A DNA stretch of 64,000 nt from Microscilla marina ATCC 23134 (GTDB lineage Bacteria > Bacteroidota > Bacteroidia > Cytophagales > Microscillaceae): the NCBI RefSeq assembly GCF_000169175.1, contig NZ_AAWS01000005.1, positions 62,001 through 126,000 on the forward strand, in the 5' to 3' direction. The notes below the pieces were generated by a model. It was not told where the DNA came from and did not search any database. It worked only from the letters and a program-made list of their open reading frames with translations. How positions within the stretch are numbered: the first letter of the stretch is position 1; each line of letters begins with the position of its first letter. This document shows positions 17,112 to 27,518 of this stretch, in pieces. Position numbers and translations under genes: made by a program.

Positions 17112-20021
17112 ATGAAAATAGATTTGCAATACTCCGAGAAATTCGAGCAAAGACACAATAGTTCAGCTACTGAAGATCAAATAGCTGAAATGCTCAAAAC
17201 TGTAGGTGAAGCTTCAGTAGATGCTTTGATTGATAAAACAATTCCAGCGGCTATTCGTAAACAGCAGGCATTGAATTTACCAGATGCTTTGACTGAACAT
17301 CAGTTTTTGGCAGAGTTTAAACAATTGGCGCAAAAAAATAAAGTATTTACCTCTTATATTGGTCAGGGGTATTACGATTGCATTGTACCCAATGTGATTT
17401 TACGCAATGTACTGGAAAACCCAGGTTGGTATACTGCTTATACTCCTTACCAAGCAGAAATAGCCCAAGGACGCCTGGAGGCCCTGATTAACTTTCAGAC
17501 TACTGTAATGGACCTTACAGGAATGGAAATTGCCAACGCATCGTTACTTGATGAAGCTACTGCAGCTGCCGAGGCAATGACGATGTTTTTTAACACTAGA
17601 AAAAAAGACAAGAAAAAAGCCAATACTTTCTTTGTTTCGGAGCTTTGTCATCCGCAAACTATAGAAGTAATAGAAACTCGCGCCACTCCGTTGGGCATTA
17701 ACCTGGTAGTGGGTGATCATACCCAAGTAGACCTGACCAATGCCGATATTTATGGAGTAATGCTACAGTACCCGGCGGGCAACGGTGAGGTATACGATTA
17801 CACTTCTTTTATAAGCACTGCTAAAGAACTAAACATAGCAGTTACAGTAGCAGCTGACTTACTCAGCCTTACTTTGCTCACCCCTCCGGGCGAAATGGGT
17901 GCAGATGCTGTGGTAGGTTCTGCCCAACGTTTTGGCGTTCCTATGGGCTATGGTGGACCACACGCAGGTTATTTTGCTACTAAAGATCAATACAAACGAC
18001 AGATTCCAGGGCGAATCATTGGAGTATCTATAGACTCTGAAGGCAACAAAGCTTACCGTATGGCTTTGCAAACCCGTGAGCAACACATTCGACGCGAAAA
18101 AGCTACTTCTAATATTTGTACTGCTCAGGTATTGTTAGGAGTAATGGCAGGTGCTTATGCAGTGTATCATGGCCCCAAAGGATTGAAAAAAATTGCTCAA
18201 CGAGTGTATGGGCTTACCCGTTTTACTGCGTTGGGTCTAGAGAAGCTCGGACTTGAGGTAGTAAATCAGCAGTACTTTGATACTTTACAGATTGCCCTCA
18301 GCGATGACCTAAAAGCCAAAATAAAAACGATTGCCGAAGGTAAGCACATCAATTTACGCTATTATGCTACCAACCACGTAGGCATTAGCTTTGATGAAAC
18401 CAAATCGTTGGACGATGCCAAGGAGTTATTAAATGCATTTGCCGAAGCATTGGGTACCACTGTTACTTTTGCCGATGCACTTGCCCAAGAGATTGATTGG
18501 CACGTTGCTGACCATCTTACCCGTAAGTCTGAGTACCTTACTCACCCAGTGTTTAACACCCACCAGTCGGAGCACTCTATGTTACGCTATCTCAAGGAGT
18601 TAGAAAACCGCGACTTGTCTTTAGTACATTCTATGATTGCCTTGGGCTCTTGTACGATGAAACTCAATGCTACGGCAGAGATGATTCCTGTGACCTGGAG
18701 CGAGTTAGGCAGCATGCACCCGTTTGCCCCTCTTGAGCAGGCACAAGGCTATGCCCAAATGTTTAAAGAACTAGAGCAAATGCTTTGCGAAATTACTGGT
18801 TTTGCGGCAGTGTCACTACAGCCCAACTCTGGTGCACAAGGCGAATATGCTGGTCTAATGAGCATTAGAGGATACCACTTGCACAATGGCGATACTCACC
18901 GAAACATTGTATTGATTCCACAGTCGGCACATGGTACCAACCCTGCCAGTGCAGTACTTGCCGGAATGAAAGTGGTAGTAGTGAAGTGTGACGAACGTGG
19001 AAATATAGATGTGGCTGATCTGAAAGAAAAAGCTGAAAAACATAAAGAAGAGCTTTCTGCGCTCATGGTAACTTATCCATCTACTCACGGAGTATTTGAA
19101 GAGTCTATCCAAGAGATTTGTCAGGTTATTCATGACTGTGGCGGGCAAGTATATATGGATGGTGCCAATATGAATGCCCAGGTAGGTTTGACTAGCCCTG
19201 GTTTGATTGGTGCGGATGTGTGTCACCTTAATTTGCACAAAACCTTTTGTATTCCTCACGGTGGAGGAGGCCCTGGCATGGGACCCATTGGTGTAGCAGC
19301 ACATCTTGAGCCTTTCTTGCCTAATCACCGTACGGTGAGTGTGTCTGAGGTATCAAAAGAAACCGCAGTTTCGGCCGCTCCTTGGGGCAGTGCCAGTATT
19401 CTGACTATTTCTTACGCTTATATTAAGATGATGGGTGCGGCTGGCTTGACCAATGCCACCAAAATGGCGATTTTAAATGCCAACTACCTAAAGGTTCGAT
19501 TAGAAAACCATTATCCGGTATTGTATACAGGTACCAACGGCACCTGTGCCCATGAGTTTATTGTAGACTGTCGTGGTTTCAAACAATCGGCTGGGGTAGA
19601 AGTGGCCGATATTGCCAAGCGTCTAATGGATTATGGTTTCCACGCGCCTACGGTTTCTTTTCCGGTGGCAGGTACTATGATGATAGAGCCTACCGAAAGT
19701 GAAAACAAAGCCGAACTAGACCGTTTTTGTGATGCCTTGATTAGCATTCGTGAAGAGATCAAGGAGATAGAAGAAGGCAAAGCCGAAAAAGGAAATAATG
19801 TAGTGGTAAATGCTCCTCATACAGCCAATATGGTAATCAGTGACCACTGGAACAAGCCTTATAGCCGTGAGAAAGCAGCTTATCCGTTGCCTTATCTTAC
19901 TTCTGGAAAGTATTTTCCAACGGCAGCAAAAATAGACAATGCCTATGGCGATCGTAACCTGATGTGTGCTTGTATTCCGATGAGTGAATATGAAGAAACA
20001 GCCACCGCCGAAACGGTATAA
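17112..20021 (+). CDS. gcvP: Glycine dehydrogenase (decarboxylating), P protein
   Basis: P protein of the glycine cleavage system, 969 residues, the fused (P1+P2) form. It decarboxylates glycine with PLP and passes the aminomethyl group to lipoylated GcvH. The N-terminal half has [36 protein letters not shown]. The C-terminal half has the PLP-lysine motif [21 protein letters not shown] with K710. Length is full for the family. gcvT and gcvH are not adjacent. The stop codon's last base is the first base of MITE-like copy B at 20021, so the element supplies the 3' end and probably the transcript terminator. Confidence 0.97.
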   Translation: MKIDLQYSEKFEQRHNSSATEDQIAEMLKTVGEASVDALIDKTIPAAIRKQQALNLPDALTEHQFLAEFKQLAQKNKVFTSYIGQGYYDCIVPNVILRNVLENPGWYTAYTPYQAEIAQGRLEALINFQTTVMDLTGMEIANASLLDEATAAAEAMTMFFNTRKKDKKKANTFFVSELCHPQTIEVIETRATPLGINLVVGDHTQVDLTNADIYGVMLQYPAGNGEVYDYTSFISTAKELNIAVTVAADLLSLTLLTPPGEMGADAVVGSAQRFGVPMGYGGPHAGYFATKDQYKRQIPGRIIGVSIDSEGNKAYRMALQTREQHIRREKATSNICTAQVLLGVMAGAYAVYHGPKGLKKIAQRVYGLTRFTALGLEKLGLEVVNQQYFDTLQIALSDDLKAKIKTIAEGKHINLRYYATNHVGISFDETKSLDDAKELLNAFAEALGTTVTFADALAQEIDWHVADHLTRKSEYLTHPVFNTHQSEHSMLRYLKELENRDLSLVHSMIALGSCTMKLNATAEMIPVTWSELGSMHPFAPLEQAQGYAQMFKELEQMLCEITGFAAVSLQPNSGAQGEYAGLMSIRGYHLHNGDTHRNIVLIPQSAHGTNPASAVLAGMKVVVVKCDERGNIDVADLKEKAEKHKEELSALMVTYPSTHGVFEESIQEICQVIHDCGGQVYMDGANMNAQVGLTSPGLIGADVCHLNLHKTFCIPHGGGGPGMGPIGVAAHLEPFLPNHRTVSVSEVSKETAVSAAPWGSASILTISYAYIKMMGAAGLTNATKMAILNANYLKVRLENHYPVLYTGTNGTCAHEFIVDCRGFKQSAGVEVADIAKRLMDYGFHAPTVSFPVAGTMMIEPTESENKAELDRFCDALISIREEIKEIEEGKAEKGNNVVVNAPHTANMVISDHWNKPYSREKAAYPLPYLTSGKYFPTAAKIDNAYGDRNLMCACIPMSEYEETATAETV

Positions 20022-20181
20022 GTGATCTGGAAAAAATAAGATGTGCCAATTTAAGAAAATATATTGTTCTCAGACGATTCAAAAAAAACGGTACATAGCC
20101 AAAGCTATGAGGCTTTTTTTTTGAGAAGAATGAGGGCAATAGATACACTTTAATGGCTCAAATTATTTATGAAAGATCACT
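20021..20181 (-). mobile_element. MITE-like element, family 1, copy B
   Basis: A 161-bp element from AGTGATCT (20021-20028) to AGATCACT (20174-20181). Its reverse complement equals copy A (12413-12573) apart from one C/T difference near the central hairpin. That near-identity points to recent movement or gene conversion. Its first base is the last base of the gcvP stop codon. The hairpin with CATAGCCAAAGCTATG and a T-run can act as a terminator for gcvP. Confidence 0.87.
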
Positions 20182-20222
20182 AAGTTAAAATAGCAATATT
20201 TAATTTCTCAATATATCAAACA

Positions 20223-20250
20223 AAAACCCAGGCACAGCTGTCTGGGTTTT
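20223..20250. terminator. Terminator between gcvP and the molybdopterin oxidoreductase
   Basis: AAAACCCAG (20223-20231) pairs with CTGGGTTTT (20242-20250), followed by further Ts. It sits 17 bp beyond the minus-strand gene's stop and can work for both converging genes. Confidence 0.8.
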
Positions 20251-20266
20251 TTATTTGTGTTCATCT

Positions 20267-22423
20267 TCATTCTACCTTTACTGGTACTCCACTGAAGGCA
20301 GCATTGCCCGACAACTCGTCAATTAATAATTCATCTGTCAAGTCATTGATGCTTACCCCAGGGCGCTGTTGAGCCGTTTGTAAACGAATGTCGCTATAGT
20401 GGTGCCCCCAACCATGTGGAATACTCACTACACCAGGCATCATCTGGTCTGTAATTTCTACCTGAATGTCAATGTTGCCCACCCTAGAGCTTACCGTAGC
20501 CATTTGCCCTTGTTGTAGTCGTCTTTTTTGGGCGTCTTGTGGGTGCATGTGCATTGTGCAACGGTTGCTTCCTTTGGTAAGCCGTTCGCTATTGTGCATC
20601 CAAGAGTTATTGCCTCTCAATTGGCGCCGTCCAATCAAGTAGAGGTCAAATTGTTGATCAGGTGTTTTTGCTTCATTCCAAAACACTTTTTCTACCCTTT
20701 TCAAATCCTGTATAAACAGTTCAGGAGCCAATATTATTTGTTTGTTTTTGGTATATAGCCTTTTGGGGAGTGAGGGTTGCAGAGGACCAAGGTCTACCCC
20801 ATGTGGTTGAGCCCTTAGTTTTTGCAAATTCAATCCATTGCTACCCTTATGGTATTTGCTACCGTAGCGCCCTGTGCGTAAAGCAAGGTCAAGAATGGCT
20901 TCTGGCGAAAGCCGCCCAAATAAGTTTTTCTGCTGTTTTTCTTTTTCCTGAGGGGTAGAGGGTTCACCATTGAGCAAGTTGGCAAGGTCTTGTAAAATTT
21001 CCCAATCATGTTTTGCTTCAGGAACAGGGTCAAACAAACGGGAAGAAAACTTGGCCGTATTATGTACCGCAAAAGAGTGGAATATTAAATCATAATGTTC
21101 GCTCTCCAGCCCAGTAGCAGGTGGCAAAATAATGTGGGCGTGGCGAGTGGTTTCATTTAGGTAAATATCAATGGCTACCATAAAATCCAGTTGAGCAAAA
21201 GCCTGGTTTAATTGTGTGCCATTTGGTGTAGACAGTACTGGGTTGCCTGCTATAGTTACCATGGCCTTTATTTGCCCTTCGCCTTCGGTCAATATCTCTT
21301 CGGCAAGCGTGCAAACAGGTAACTCCCCTCCAAACTCTGGCAATGCTCTTACCCGGCTTTTCCAACGCCCTAGGCTACCTGTGGCGCCTATAGCACCCAA
21401 TAAGCCCACTACATCTATAGCGGGTGTAGTAAACATGGCTCCCCCAGGTTGGTCAAAGTTTCCGGTAACAATATTGAGTACATTGATGAGCCACTGGCAT
21501 ACCCCACCAAACGCCTGAGTAGATAGCCCCATACGCCCATAAGCTACTGCTGTTTTTGCCTGGGCAAATTCGCAGGCAAGCTGGCGAATCGTTTCAGCCG
21601 AAATGCCTGTAATAGGAGCGGTTTTTTCAGGAGTGAATGCCTTGACCAGTTCAGGAATGATTGCTTGATGAGTGACTATGTCGGCCAGTTTACCCAAATT
21701 GGTCAGGTTTTCGTCATAAATCACGTGTAGCAAAGCAAGCAAAAACACTGCATCGGTGCCGGGACGAATAAAGTGGTGTTCAGAAGCTTTAGTGGCAGTT
21801 TCGGTTTTGCGAGGATCTATTACCACTGCCTTGCCACCACGTGTTTGCAAGGCTCGCAGGCGTTGTCCAAAACCTGGGGCTGTCATAAGACTGCCGTTAG
21901 ATACGAGTGGGTTGGCACCCATAATGAGCATGTAATCTGTACGGTTTATGTCGGGAATGGGGGTAAGTAGCGAGTGCCCAAACATACCCCACGAAGCAAG
22001 GTGGTGGGGGAGTTGGTCGACCGAAGTAGCCGAGAAATTATTTTTGGTTTTGATGCTGCGCGAAAAATTAGCTCCGTATAACTGTCCACCCAGATTATGC
22101 ACATTAGGGTTACCCTTGTAAATGCCTACTGCGTTTTTACCGTGTGTGTGCTGTATACTTTTGATATTTTGCACCACTTCAGCGTAAGCCTCTTCCCAAC
22201 TTATCTTTACCCAACCTTTAGCTGTTCGTTTAATCGGTTGCTTGAGGCGGTCAGGGTCTTCGTGTACATCTTTGAGGCCGTAAGCCTTGGGGCAGATATG
22301 CCCAGCACTGAGCGGATCTTTTTTGTCGCCTTTGATGCTGACGATGGTATTGGCTTCTGTTGTAATTTCTACCCCACACATGGCTTCGCATAGGTGACAG
22401 GTTCGGTAATGAGTTTGTGGCAT
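20267..22423 (-). CDS. Molybdopterin oxidoreductase (formate dehydrogenase/BisC-like)
   Basis: A 718-residue protein of the DMSO reductase superfamily. The N-terminal [4Fe-4S] site is C9-x2-C12-x3-C16-x27-C44. Molybdopterin-binding segments follow (LMTAPGFGQRLRALQTRGGKAVVIDPRKTETA, IAGNPVLSTPNGTQL), then a C-terminal dinucleotide-binding domain (LIGRRQLRGNNSWMHNSERL, MHPQDAQKR, VSIPHGWGHH). The region where the Mo-ligand Cys, Sec or Ser usually lies reads ATSVDQLPHHLASWGMFG, with no Cys, so the ligand is unclear. No Tat signal is seen, so it is probably cytoplasmic. No partner iron-sulfur or membrane subunit is adjacent. Substrate cannot be named. Confidence 0.82.
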   Translation of the reverse strand: MPQTHYRTCHLCEAMCGVEITTEANTIVSIKGDKKDPLSAGHICPKAYGLKDVHEDPDRLKQPIKRTAKGWVKISWEEAYAEVVQNIKSIQHTHGKNAVGIYKGNPNVHNLGGQLYGANFSRSIKTKNNFSATSVDQLPHHLASWGMFGHSLLTPIPDINRTDYMLIMGANPLVSNGSLMTAPGFGQRLRALQTRGGKAVVIDPRKTETATKASEHHFIRPGTDAVFLLALLHVIYDENLTNLGKLADIVTHQAIIPELVKAFTPEKTAPITGISAETIRQLACEFAQAKTAVAYGRMGLSTQAFGGVCQWLINVLNIVTGNFDQPGGAMFTTPAIDVVGLLGAIGATGSLGRWKSRVRALPEFGGELPVCTLAEEILTEGEGQIKAMVTIAGNPVLSTPNGTQLNQAFAQLDFMVAIDIYLNETTRHAHIILPPATGLESEHYDLIFHSFAVHNTAKFSSRLFDPVPEAKHDWEILQDLANLLNGEPSTPQEKEKQQKNLFGRLSPEAILDLALRTGRYGSKYHKGSNGLNLQKLRAQPHGVDLGPLQPSLPKRLYTKNKQIILAPELFIQDLKRVEKVFWNEAKTPDQQFDLYLIGRRQLRGNNSWMHNSERLTKGSNRCTMHMHPQDAQKRRLQQGQMATVSSRVGNIDIQVEITDQMMPGVVSIPHGWGHHYSDIRLQTAQQRPGVSINDLTDELLIDELSGNAAFSGVPVKVE

Positions 22424-22552
22424 TAGTCTAAAAGATTGGAATGATTGAAGGCTTAATTTGCATAATTCTTAGGGGATGCTCAAGTTTTTAGTATAAAAAT
22501 ACTAGAACTCAGATTTATTGATGCGTAGTTTTGTGAAAAAATGCTCTAAAAC

Positions 22553-22593
22553 AAAAACGACCCACCACAAATTCTTGTGCCAAGTCGTTTTTT
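22553..22593 (-). terminator. Hairpin terminator downstream of the TonB receptor operon
   Basis: AAAAACGAC (22553-22561) pairs with GTCGTTTTTT (22584-22593), and an inner CACAA/TTGTG stem extends it. On the minus strand it ends in T-rich sequence. It lies beyond the repeat array that follows the receptor gene. Confidence 0.65.
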
Positions 22594-22615
22594 GATGCTT
22601 GTAACTGAGATTTTT

Positions 22616-22967
22616 ATAAGTTACTGAAAAATCAGTGTGATATAAAGATGTAGTTACCTGTGAACCGAATCTACAGCAGTTTGCTGTGATGAGCTCAACG
22701 CAGTTAAACAGGGTTTGCCTAGTGGAGGCTACGCCGACATCCCGCTTGCGGGGCACCGATATTCATCGGTATCTAAGGACTTGCGGCTTGTCGCTTGAAG
22801 CTTGCCCCTGCGGGTGCTTCTAACTATTAAATTTATAAACAACTGAAAATAAACACTTTACAAGCTTGATAGCTCCCTATGGAATAGGGTCTAGCACCGA
22901 TATTCATCGGTATCTAAGGACTTGCAGCTTGTCGCTTAAAGCTTGCCCCTGTTGGTGCTTCTAACTG
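22616..22967. repeat. Modular palindromic repeat array downstream of the TonB receptor
   Basis: Reverse-orientation copy of the trp-gap repeat: TAGTTACCTGTGAACCGAAT, CAGCAGTTTGCTG, GAGCTCAACGCAGTTAAAC, CCCGCTTGCGGGG, ACCGATATTCATCGGT, TAAGGACTTG, GCTTGTCGC and GCTTGCCCCTG modules, then a second unit with CTCCCTATGGAATAGGG. Two units are present and the array stops at the receptor's stop codon. The rest of the 545-bp gap holds only the terminator. Confidence 0.88.
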
Positions 22968-22968
22968 C

Positions 22969-25386
22969 CTAAAACTTCAACCTTAATCCACCCGAAACCC
23001 GCAAAGGGTTCTGAGGCGCTCCAAAAGCAAACTCTCCACTGCTGCCTACCGTACCCGTATCTGGTGCGGCACCTACCACTATATTGCGGTAGCGAGCATC
23101 GGTAAGGTTGTCTATATTGACAAAGAAACGCACCAGGTGACTAAATTGATAGCCCAAGTTGAGGTTCAACACAGTGTAACCATCCAATGTTTGGCGAATG
23201 TTGGCATCATTTGCCGTTACATTGGGCACCCTTTGTTCGTTGTAGTGCTGCGCTCGTACCCCAAGAAACAAACGCCCCAGGGTGAAATCAAAGCCAGTTT
23301 TGAGGCTAAATGGAGCAATATAAGCAATTTGTATGGCATCCTGAGGGCCACCTGCGTCTGGGTCTACACTACCATCTATCAACGAGGCTGCTATGTATGC
23401 TCTGACCTGCCCCGAAATAGGATTGCCTCGTAGAAGCATGCCAAAGTCTTTGAAATAGTCAAGTTGAAGTGTACCTCCATAAATGGTCTGTCTACCTTCG
23501 TTTACCCTTACTTCAATAGTACTTACTGGCCAGCCTAGGTATTCGCCTCCAAATCGAGATATTTCAGGACGGTTGACATCAGTAGAGGTGGTAAATAAGT
23601 TGTCAGCAACAGAGTGGTGTCCGGTTAAGCTTACACTAAACGATTCGGATAAGTAAGTCTTTAAATGAAGCTCGGATGATTTGATCGTTTGAGGCTGTAG
23701 TTTGGGGTTGGGTAAACGAAAAAAACTTGAACTAAATGTAGCACCACCATCAGCCGTGCTAAACGAACCAAATTGTTCATAAGCCTGTAAAGGAGAAGGA
23801 GCTAAGTAAGCCCAACCGTGCATGGCTTTTACAGTTGTTTTGGGGGCAGGCTGCCATACCACACCAAACCTTGGGTTAACCACTGGGTCGTAACGTGTGT
23901 TGTAGTCATACCTACCCCCCAGGGTAAGCAATAAAGGATATTTTTCTATAGGAGAATATTCTACCTGTAAAAAACCTCCTACATTAGCGTACCTCAACTG
24001 ATCTATTTGTACAGGTAAACCAGCAGGGCGGTTGGCGGTAATAGTACCTGCAAATACCCCACTAGGATCAAAAAAGTTAAAACTAGGTTCTTCCATATCG
24101 TGCCCTTTCGGGTAAGAAAAAAAGTTTTCGTAAGTAGCTCCGCCTATCACCGACAACTGATCACTGGCTGACCATTGGATCAATTGTTCTATCTTGTACA
24201 TACGCCCATAAGCAAACTTATAAGTGCGTTGCATATTGGTAAATAAGTTTTGAAACCCCGATTCTGGTTGGAAGTCATAACGACTTGCTATCAACATAGA
24301 GGTACTGGTAAGTTTGCCAAACTTTTTTTCGTACACTGCGCTTCCTACTGTAATACGGTTGGTAGCAAAAGCAGAGGCGTTGTATAAACCATTGTCAGGG
24401 GTTTGGGCGGTGGCGGTGGGGGTTTTTGATTGGTTTCTAAACCCACTGATGCGTAGGCCGCCTATTTGAACAGCGGCATGAATGGCATAAGTGCTTAAGG
24501 GCATTTGGTACTCAGGGTGAAGCCCATCGGTGCTGATAGTGCGCGTGCCAAATGCCGTGTTGAATACTCCAGTTCTGAGCGACTCTAAACCGTCAAACTC
24601 TCCATTGCGGTTATAAAAGTTGCTTAAGTTGGGCTGTTGGTCGTAGCTATAATGCCCCGAAAGGGTAAAGCTTATTTTATCATTTAGTTTTTTGCCTATG
24701 GTAAGTCCTCCATTGTATTGTCCATACATACCAGTTGCCAACAATGCCTCGGCTCCGTTGATATCTTCCGCTTTTTTGGTAATAATGTTGATTACCCCTG
24801 CAAAAGCATCTGCCCCGTATAAGGCTGATGCAGGTCCGTATACAACCTCTATTTGTTTGGCAAGATGCACCGGATAGTTGGCAAGTAGTGGCACTCGTTC
24901 GTTGGTAGGCGACGATATTCTAATACCATCCATCAATATGATAAACTTACTCATTCCTTCGAGCCCCCGCATGGTGGCTATGTTGAAGGCCTCTTGGGTA
25001 GCCCCAAACTCTAGTTTAAAATCGGGCAAATCTTTGAGCACATCCCAAATAGAGATATATCCTCTTTTAAGAATCAAGTCGTCGCTAATAGTAATAACAG
25101 TTGCTGGTACCCGGTCAGATTTCTGGGTTTTTACCCGGTCGCTGGTTTGAATATCGACATTGAGTACTTGATCCAGGTATTTTTTTAAGTCAGCATCATC
25201 AAACTGAAGGTTGATAAGGTCTTCGAGTTCCATGGCTGCCAAAATCTTAAGTACACTATCTTTAGGCATCTTTTTGAGCTCGTCTTGAGTGTACACTTTT
25301 TTAGTTTGTGCCTGCCCTTGTTGGCTCAAAGCCAAACAAAAGGCGATGCAGGCAATACAAAAAATCTTGAAGTAAAATTTATTCAT
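22969..25386 (-). CDS. TonB-dependent outer-membrane receptor
   Basis: An 805-residue outer-membrane beta-barrel. Signal peptide ~1-26 (IFCIACIAFCLALSQQGQAQ). A ~60-residue N-terminal segment follows (LKKMPKDSVLKILAAMELEDLINLQF), then the plug domain (VPATVITISDDLILKRGYISIWDVLKDLPDF ... EVVYGPASALYGADAFAGVINIITKK), then a barrel of repeated aromatic strands ending in LRVSGGLRLKF with the usual C-terminal aromatic. The plug resembles siderophore/vitamin receptors of the CirA/BtuB kind; the ligand is unknown. It follows the YfiR-like gene by 48 bp in the same direction, so the two are probably one operon in which the receptor may act in signalling as much as in uptake. Confidence 0.9.
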   Translation of the reverse strand: MNKFYFKIFCIACIAFCLALSQQGQAQTKKVYTQDELKKMPKDSVLKILAAMELEDLINLQFDDADLKKYLDQVLNVDIQTSDRVKTQKSDRVPATVITISDDLILKRGYISIWDVLKDLPDFKLEFGATQEAFNIATMRGLEGMSKFIILMDGIRISSPTNERVPLLANYPVHLAKQIEVVYGPASALYGADAFAGVINIITKKAEDINGAEALLATGMYGQYNGGLTIGKKLNDKISFTLSGHYSYDQQPNLSNFYNRNGEFDGLESLRTGVFNTAFGTRTISTDGLHPEYQMPLSTYAIHAAVQIGGLRISGFRNQSKTPTATAQTPDNGLYNASAFATNRITVGSAVYEKKFGKLTSTSMLIASRYDFQPESGFQNLFTNMQRTYKFAYGRMYKIEQLIQWSASDQLSVIGGATYENFFSYPKGHDMEEPSFNFFDPSGVFAGTITANRPAGLPVQIDQLRYANVGGFLQVEYSPIEKYPLLLTLGGRYDYNTRYDPVVNPRFGVVWQPAPKTTVKAMHGWAYLAPSPLQAYEQFGSFSTADGGATFSSSFFRLPNPKLQPQTIKSSELHLKTYLSESFSVSLTGHHSVADNLFTTSTDVNRPEISRFGGEYLGWPVSTIEVRVNEGRQTIYGGTLQLDYFKDFGMLLRGNPISGQVRAYIAASLIDGSVDPDAGGPQDAIQIAYIAPFSLKTGFDFTLGRLFLGVRAQHYNEQRVPNVTANDANIRQTLDGYTVLNLNLGYQFSHLVRFFVNIDNLTDARYRNIVVGAAPDTGTVGSSGEFAFGAPQNPLRVSGGLRLKF

Positions 25387-25434
25387 TACTGTGAGATGTT
25401 TTCAGATAGTGGAGATTGGTTTTGGAAAGTAATT

Positions 25435-25992
25435 TTATTCGGTTGCATTCTGGTGTATGGGGGTATTGACGGCAAGGGTGAGTATTTTGTCGTTTTTCAC
25501 TGTCAAACCAAAGTGGTTGATTTGAGGAGGGTTAATTTCGTAGCGCATTTTACGGTTTTTTACCACAAAATTGATGCAGCTTCCCTTGCCTATAAAACCT
25601 TCCTTTTCGGTGACAATGAGGGTAGAGTGTCCGGTGGTTTTTCTGATCACTCGACGAATGTTGTTGGTGCTGTTGGCACTCACAAACAAAATATCACAAT
25701 CTTTGATTTGAGAAATAGAGGGAAACCTTTTTACTACGATGGTGCTACCGTTAGAAGCTATTTTGCGACCCGAGAGCGTGCGCGAAATGGTGCGACTAGT
25801 ATATTGACTACCCAAAACACCTACTACAAAGCGATCATTGTCTTGCTTGGGCCATTCGATATACTTAGTAAAATTGAGAATATAAAAAGCCTGAAAACGA
25901 TAGTTTTTGGTTTGGGCGTGTGCCTGAGTAGCATTCATTACCCATAAAAACAAAAAAGCAATCGTCGGATATGATAGTTTATTATGTAACAT
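25435..25992 (-). CDS. YfiR/DUF4154 family periplasmic protein
   Basis: A 185-residue exported protein with signal peptide ~1-26. The family pattern is clear: an N-terminal FQAFYILNFTKYIEWP, the strand VVGVLGS, CDILFVSAN, TLIVTEKEGFIGKGSCINFVV and a final strand RYEINPPQINHFGLTV. In Pseudomonas the relative YfiR is a periplasmic repressor of a diguanylate cyclase. In Bacteroidota these proteins are often beside TonB receptors and sensor kinases, as here. No cyclase or kinase is adjacent in the window, so its partner is unknown. Confidence 0.82.
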   Translation of the reverse strand: MLHNKLSYPTIAFLFLWVMNATQAHAQTKNYRFQAFYILNFTKYIEWPKQDNDRFVVGVLGSQYTSRTISRTLSGRKIASNGSTIVVKRFPSISQIKDCDILFVSANSTNNIRRVIRKTTGHSTLIVTEKEGFIGKGSCINFVVKNRKMRYEINPPQINHFGLTVKNDKILTLAVNTPIHQNATE

Positions 25993-26079
25993 AGTTTTAA
26001 AAACAATGTAAATGAGGGTGTTTTGGCAACCAGTGCTAGAGTAGATGTCTGCTTGTCGAAATACCTTGAATTGTTATTT

Positions 26080-26290
26080 TAGGAATGGTAAAAAATAAAC
26101 TTCTATAGATTTAAGCAGTTACTTTTCCGACAGGCGCAGCAAGATTATATCCTGTAGATATTGAGTCAGTTTGCACGACAGTAGCATAGCCAAAGCTATG
26201 GCAAGTCTTTTTTTTATGTCGTTAAAAGTTGTAAGCCCAACACAAGGAGGGGACAAGTTAAAAATACATGTTTGATTTTGATACATTCCT
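26080..26290. repeat. Palindromic element with CATAGC/GCTATG hairpin
   Basis: The gap 25993-26497 contains an element with likely terminal inverted repeats (TTAGGAATGGTAAAAAATAAA at the left, inverse-like ATACATTCCTT at the right). Its core is ACGACA (26175-26180), CATAGC (26185-26190), CAAA, GCTATG (26195-26200), ..., TGTCGT (26217-26222). The hairpin core is identical to that of MITE family 1, but the outer sequence differs. No gene lies in the gap. Confidence 0.55.
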
Positions 26291-26497
26291 TCATCAACCT
26301 TTACCTTTATGATTATTAGCTAAATACCAATATAGTTTTTTTGAATACTAACTACAAACCTACTCAAAATCATATTTATAGCAAATAACGAGGGCTTTAT
26401 AAAGGTGGTTGTTTTATTTCGGGTTAAATCATTATATTGCTTGCCGTTCTAATGTACTGAAAACCATATTTTTTAAATATTTCACTTTATACGAACA

Positions 26498-27451
26498 ATG
26501 CATAGCTCTCAAAAAACTACTCATTATTTATCTAAACAATTTTTTCTGACAAGTGTGCTTACTTGCCTGTGTGCTTTTGGGGTTCAAGCCCAGCATGGAA
26601 AAATAACAGAAGGTAAAGATCCTTTTACCAAAATGAATAGTTTTTTTCGAAAATCTTATGCCAAAACCCGCCAAAAACTAATAGAGCAACATGCCCCAGT
26701 CATTGCGTTTGTAAATGGAGGCTTATTGTTTGTACGTAAAGGAGCCAAACCTCGTTGGGAAAATATCACCCCTGCGTTGTATACCGAACTCAAAACTGTC
26801 TCACATGTTCCGCTTGCTTTATATGTAATATTGGGGCTTGAAAAAGAAGGAATACTTTCGACAGGAAAACTACAAGAACTCAAAGATTTTATGGGGTTGA
26901 TGACTGCCGCCCGCAAAACCCTTAAAAAACGCTCATTTGTCAATACACAGCAACTACAAGATCAGTTTACCCAAATAGATCTGGGTTTGGCATTGGCCGA
27001 TAAATGTTTGCGTACCAATAAACTGATTCATAGCGAGCTACAAGAGTTTCTGAAAAAGAGCCAACCTTTAATTCAACGCAATGTGTTGGCTGCCATTGCT
27101 GCTCAAATAGATGTCGCCCATACATTTACCAAAGAGTTTTATTCTACCTTAGACAACCAGGAAAAAAAGCAGTTAATGGTGCTGGTGTCAGGCCCTAAAG
27201 CAGCTCGTAAAGACCATGCCATTACCCAGTATTTTGCTAAAGCATTGAATGTAAAAGGGGAAGGTGCCCGTATCTTGTACACCGAAAGTGTGTTTTCCCG
27301 CAAAGGGGTGCTAAACATTTTAGGAACATTTCTGTTAGATACTCAGGTTGGAATTTCTTTCTTCAACGACAAGTGGCGCATGCACCGTGATTTGTTGAGC
27401 GATGCAGGTAGATACTACATTAGTACCCTCTCGTTCGAAGATTTTAGATAA
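26498..27451 (+). CDS. Exported protein of unknown function
   Basis: A 317-residue protein I do not recognise. The N-terminus has a signal peptide (FFLTSVLTCLCAFGVQAQ, cut about residue 31). The rest is mostly helical, with several charged stretches (RKTLKKRSF, SGPKAARKDH) and no cysteine pair, repeat or membrane segment after the signal. It ends FRYYISTLSFEDFR-like without a T9SS domain, so a periplasmic location is likely. It stands alone between palindromic elements. Codon use looks like its neighbours. Confidence 0.6.
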   Translation: MHSSQKTTHYLSKQFFLTSVLTCLCAFGVQAQHGKITEGKDPFTKMNSFFRKSYAKTRQKLIEQHAPVIAFVNGGLLFVRKGAKPRWENITPALYTELKTVSHVPLALYVILGLEKEGILSTGKLQELKDFMGLMTAARKTLKKRSFVNTQQLQDQFTQIDLGLALADKCLRTNKLIHSELQEFLKKSQPLIQRNVLAAIAAQIDVAHTFTKEFYSTLDNQEKKQLMVLVSGPKAARKDHAITQYFAKALNVKGEGARILYTESVFSRKGVLNILGTFLLDTQVGISFFNDKWRMHRDLLSDAGRYYISTLSFEDFR

Positions 27452-27518
27452 AATAATACAGTTAAACATTATAGCTTGTACAAATGATCGTTTTCGTAGT
27501 TAAAAATGCTTTTTTAGC

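Noticed and set aside
22502-22756. 84-codon minus-strand frame in the gap after the TonB receptor
   Set aside because: Spans a repeat unit and the hairpin terminator and has no protein-like features.
25285-25947. 220-codon plus-strand frame opposite the YfiR-like gene
   Set aside because: Antisense to a recognised family member with signal peptide; no start or family support.
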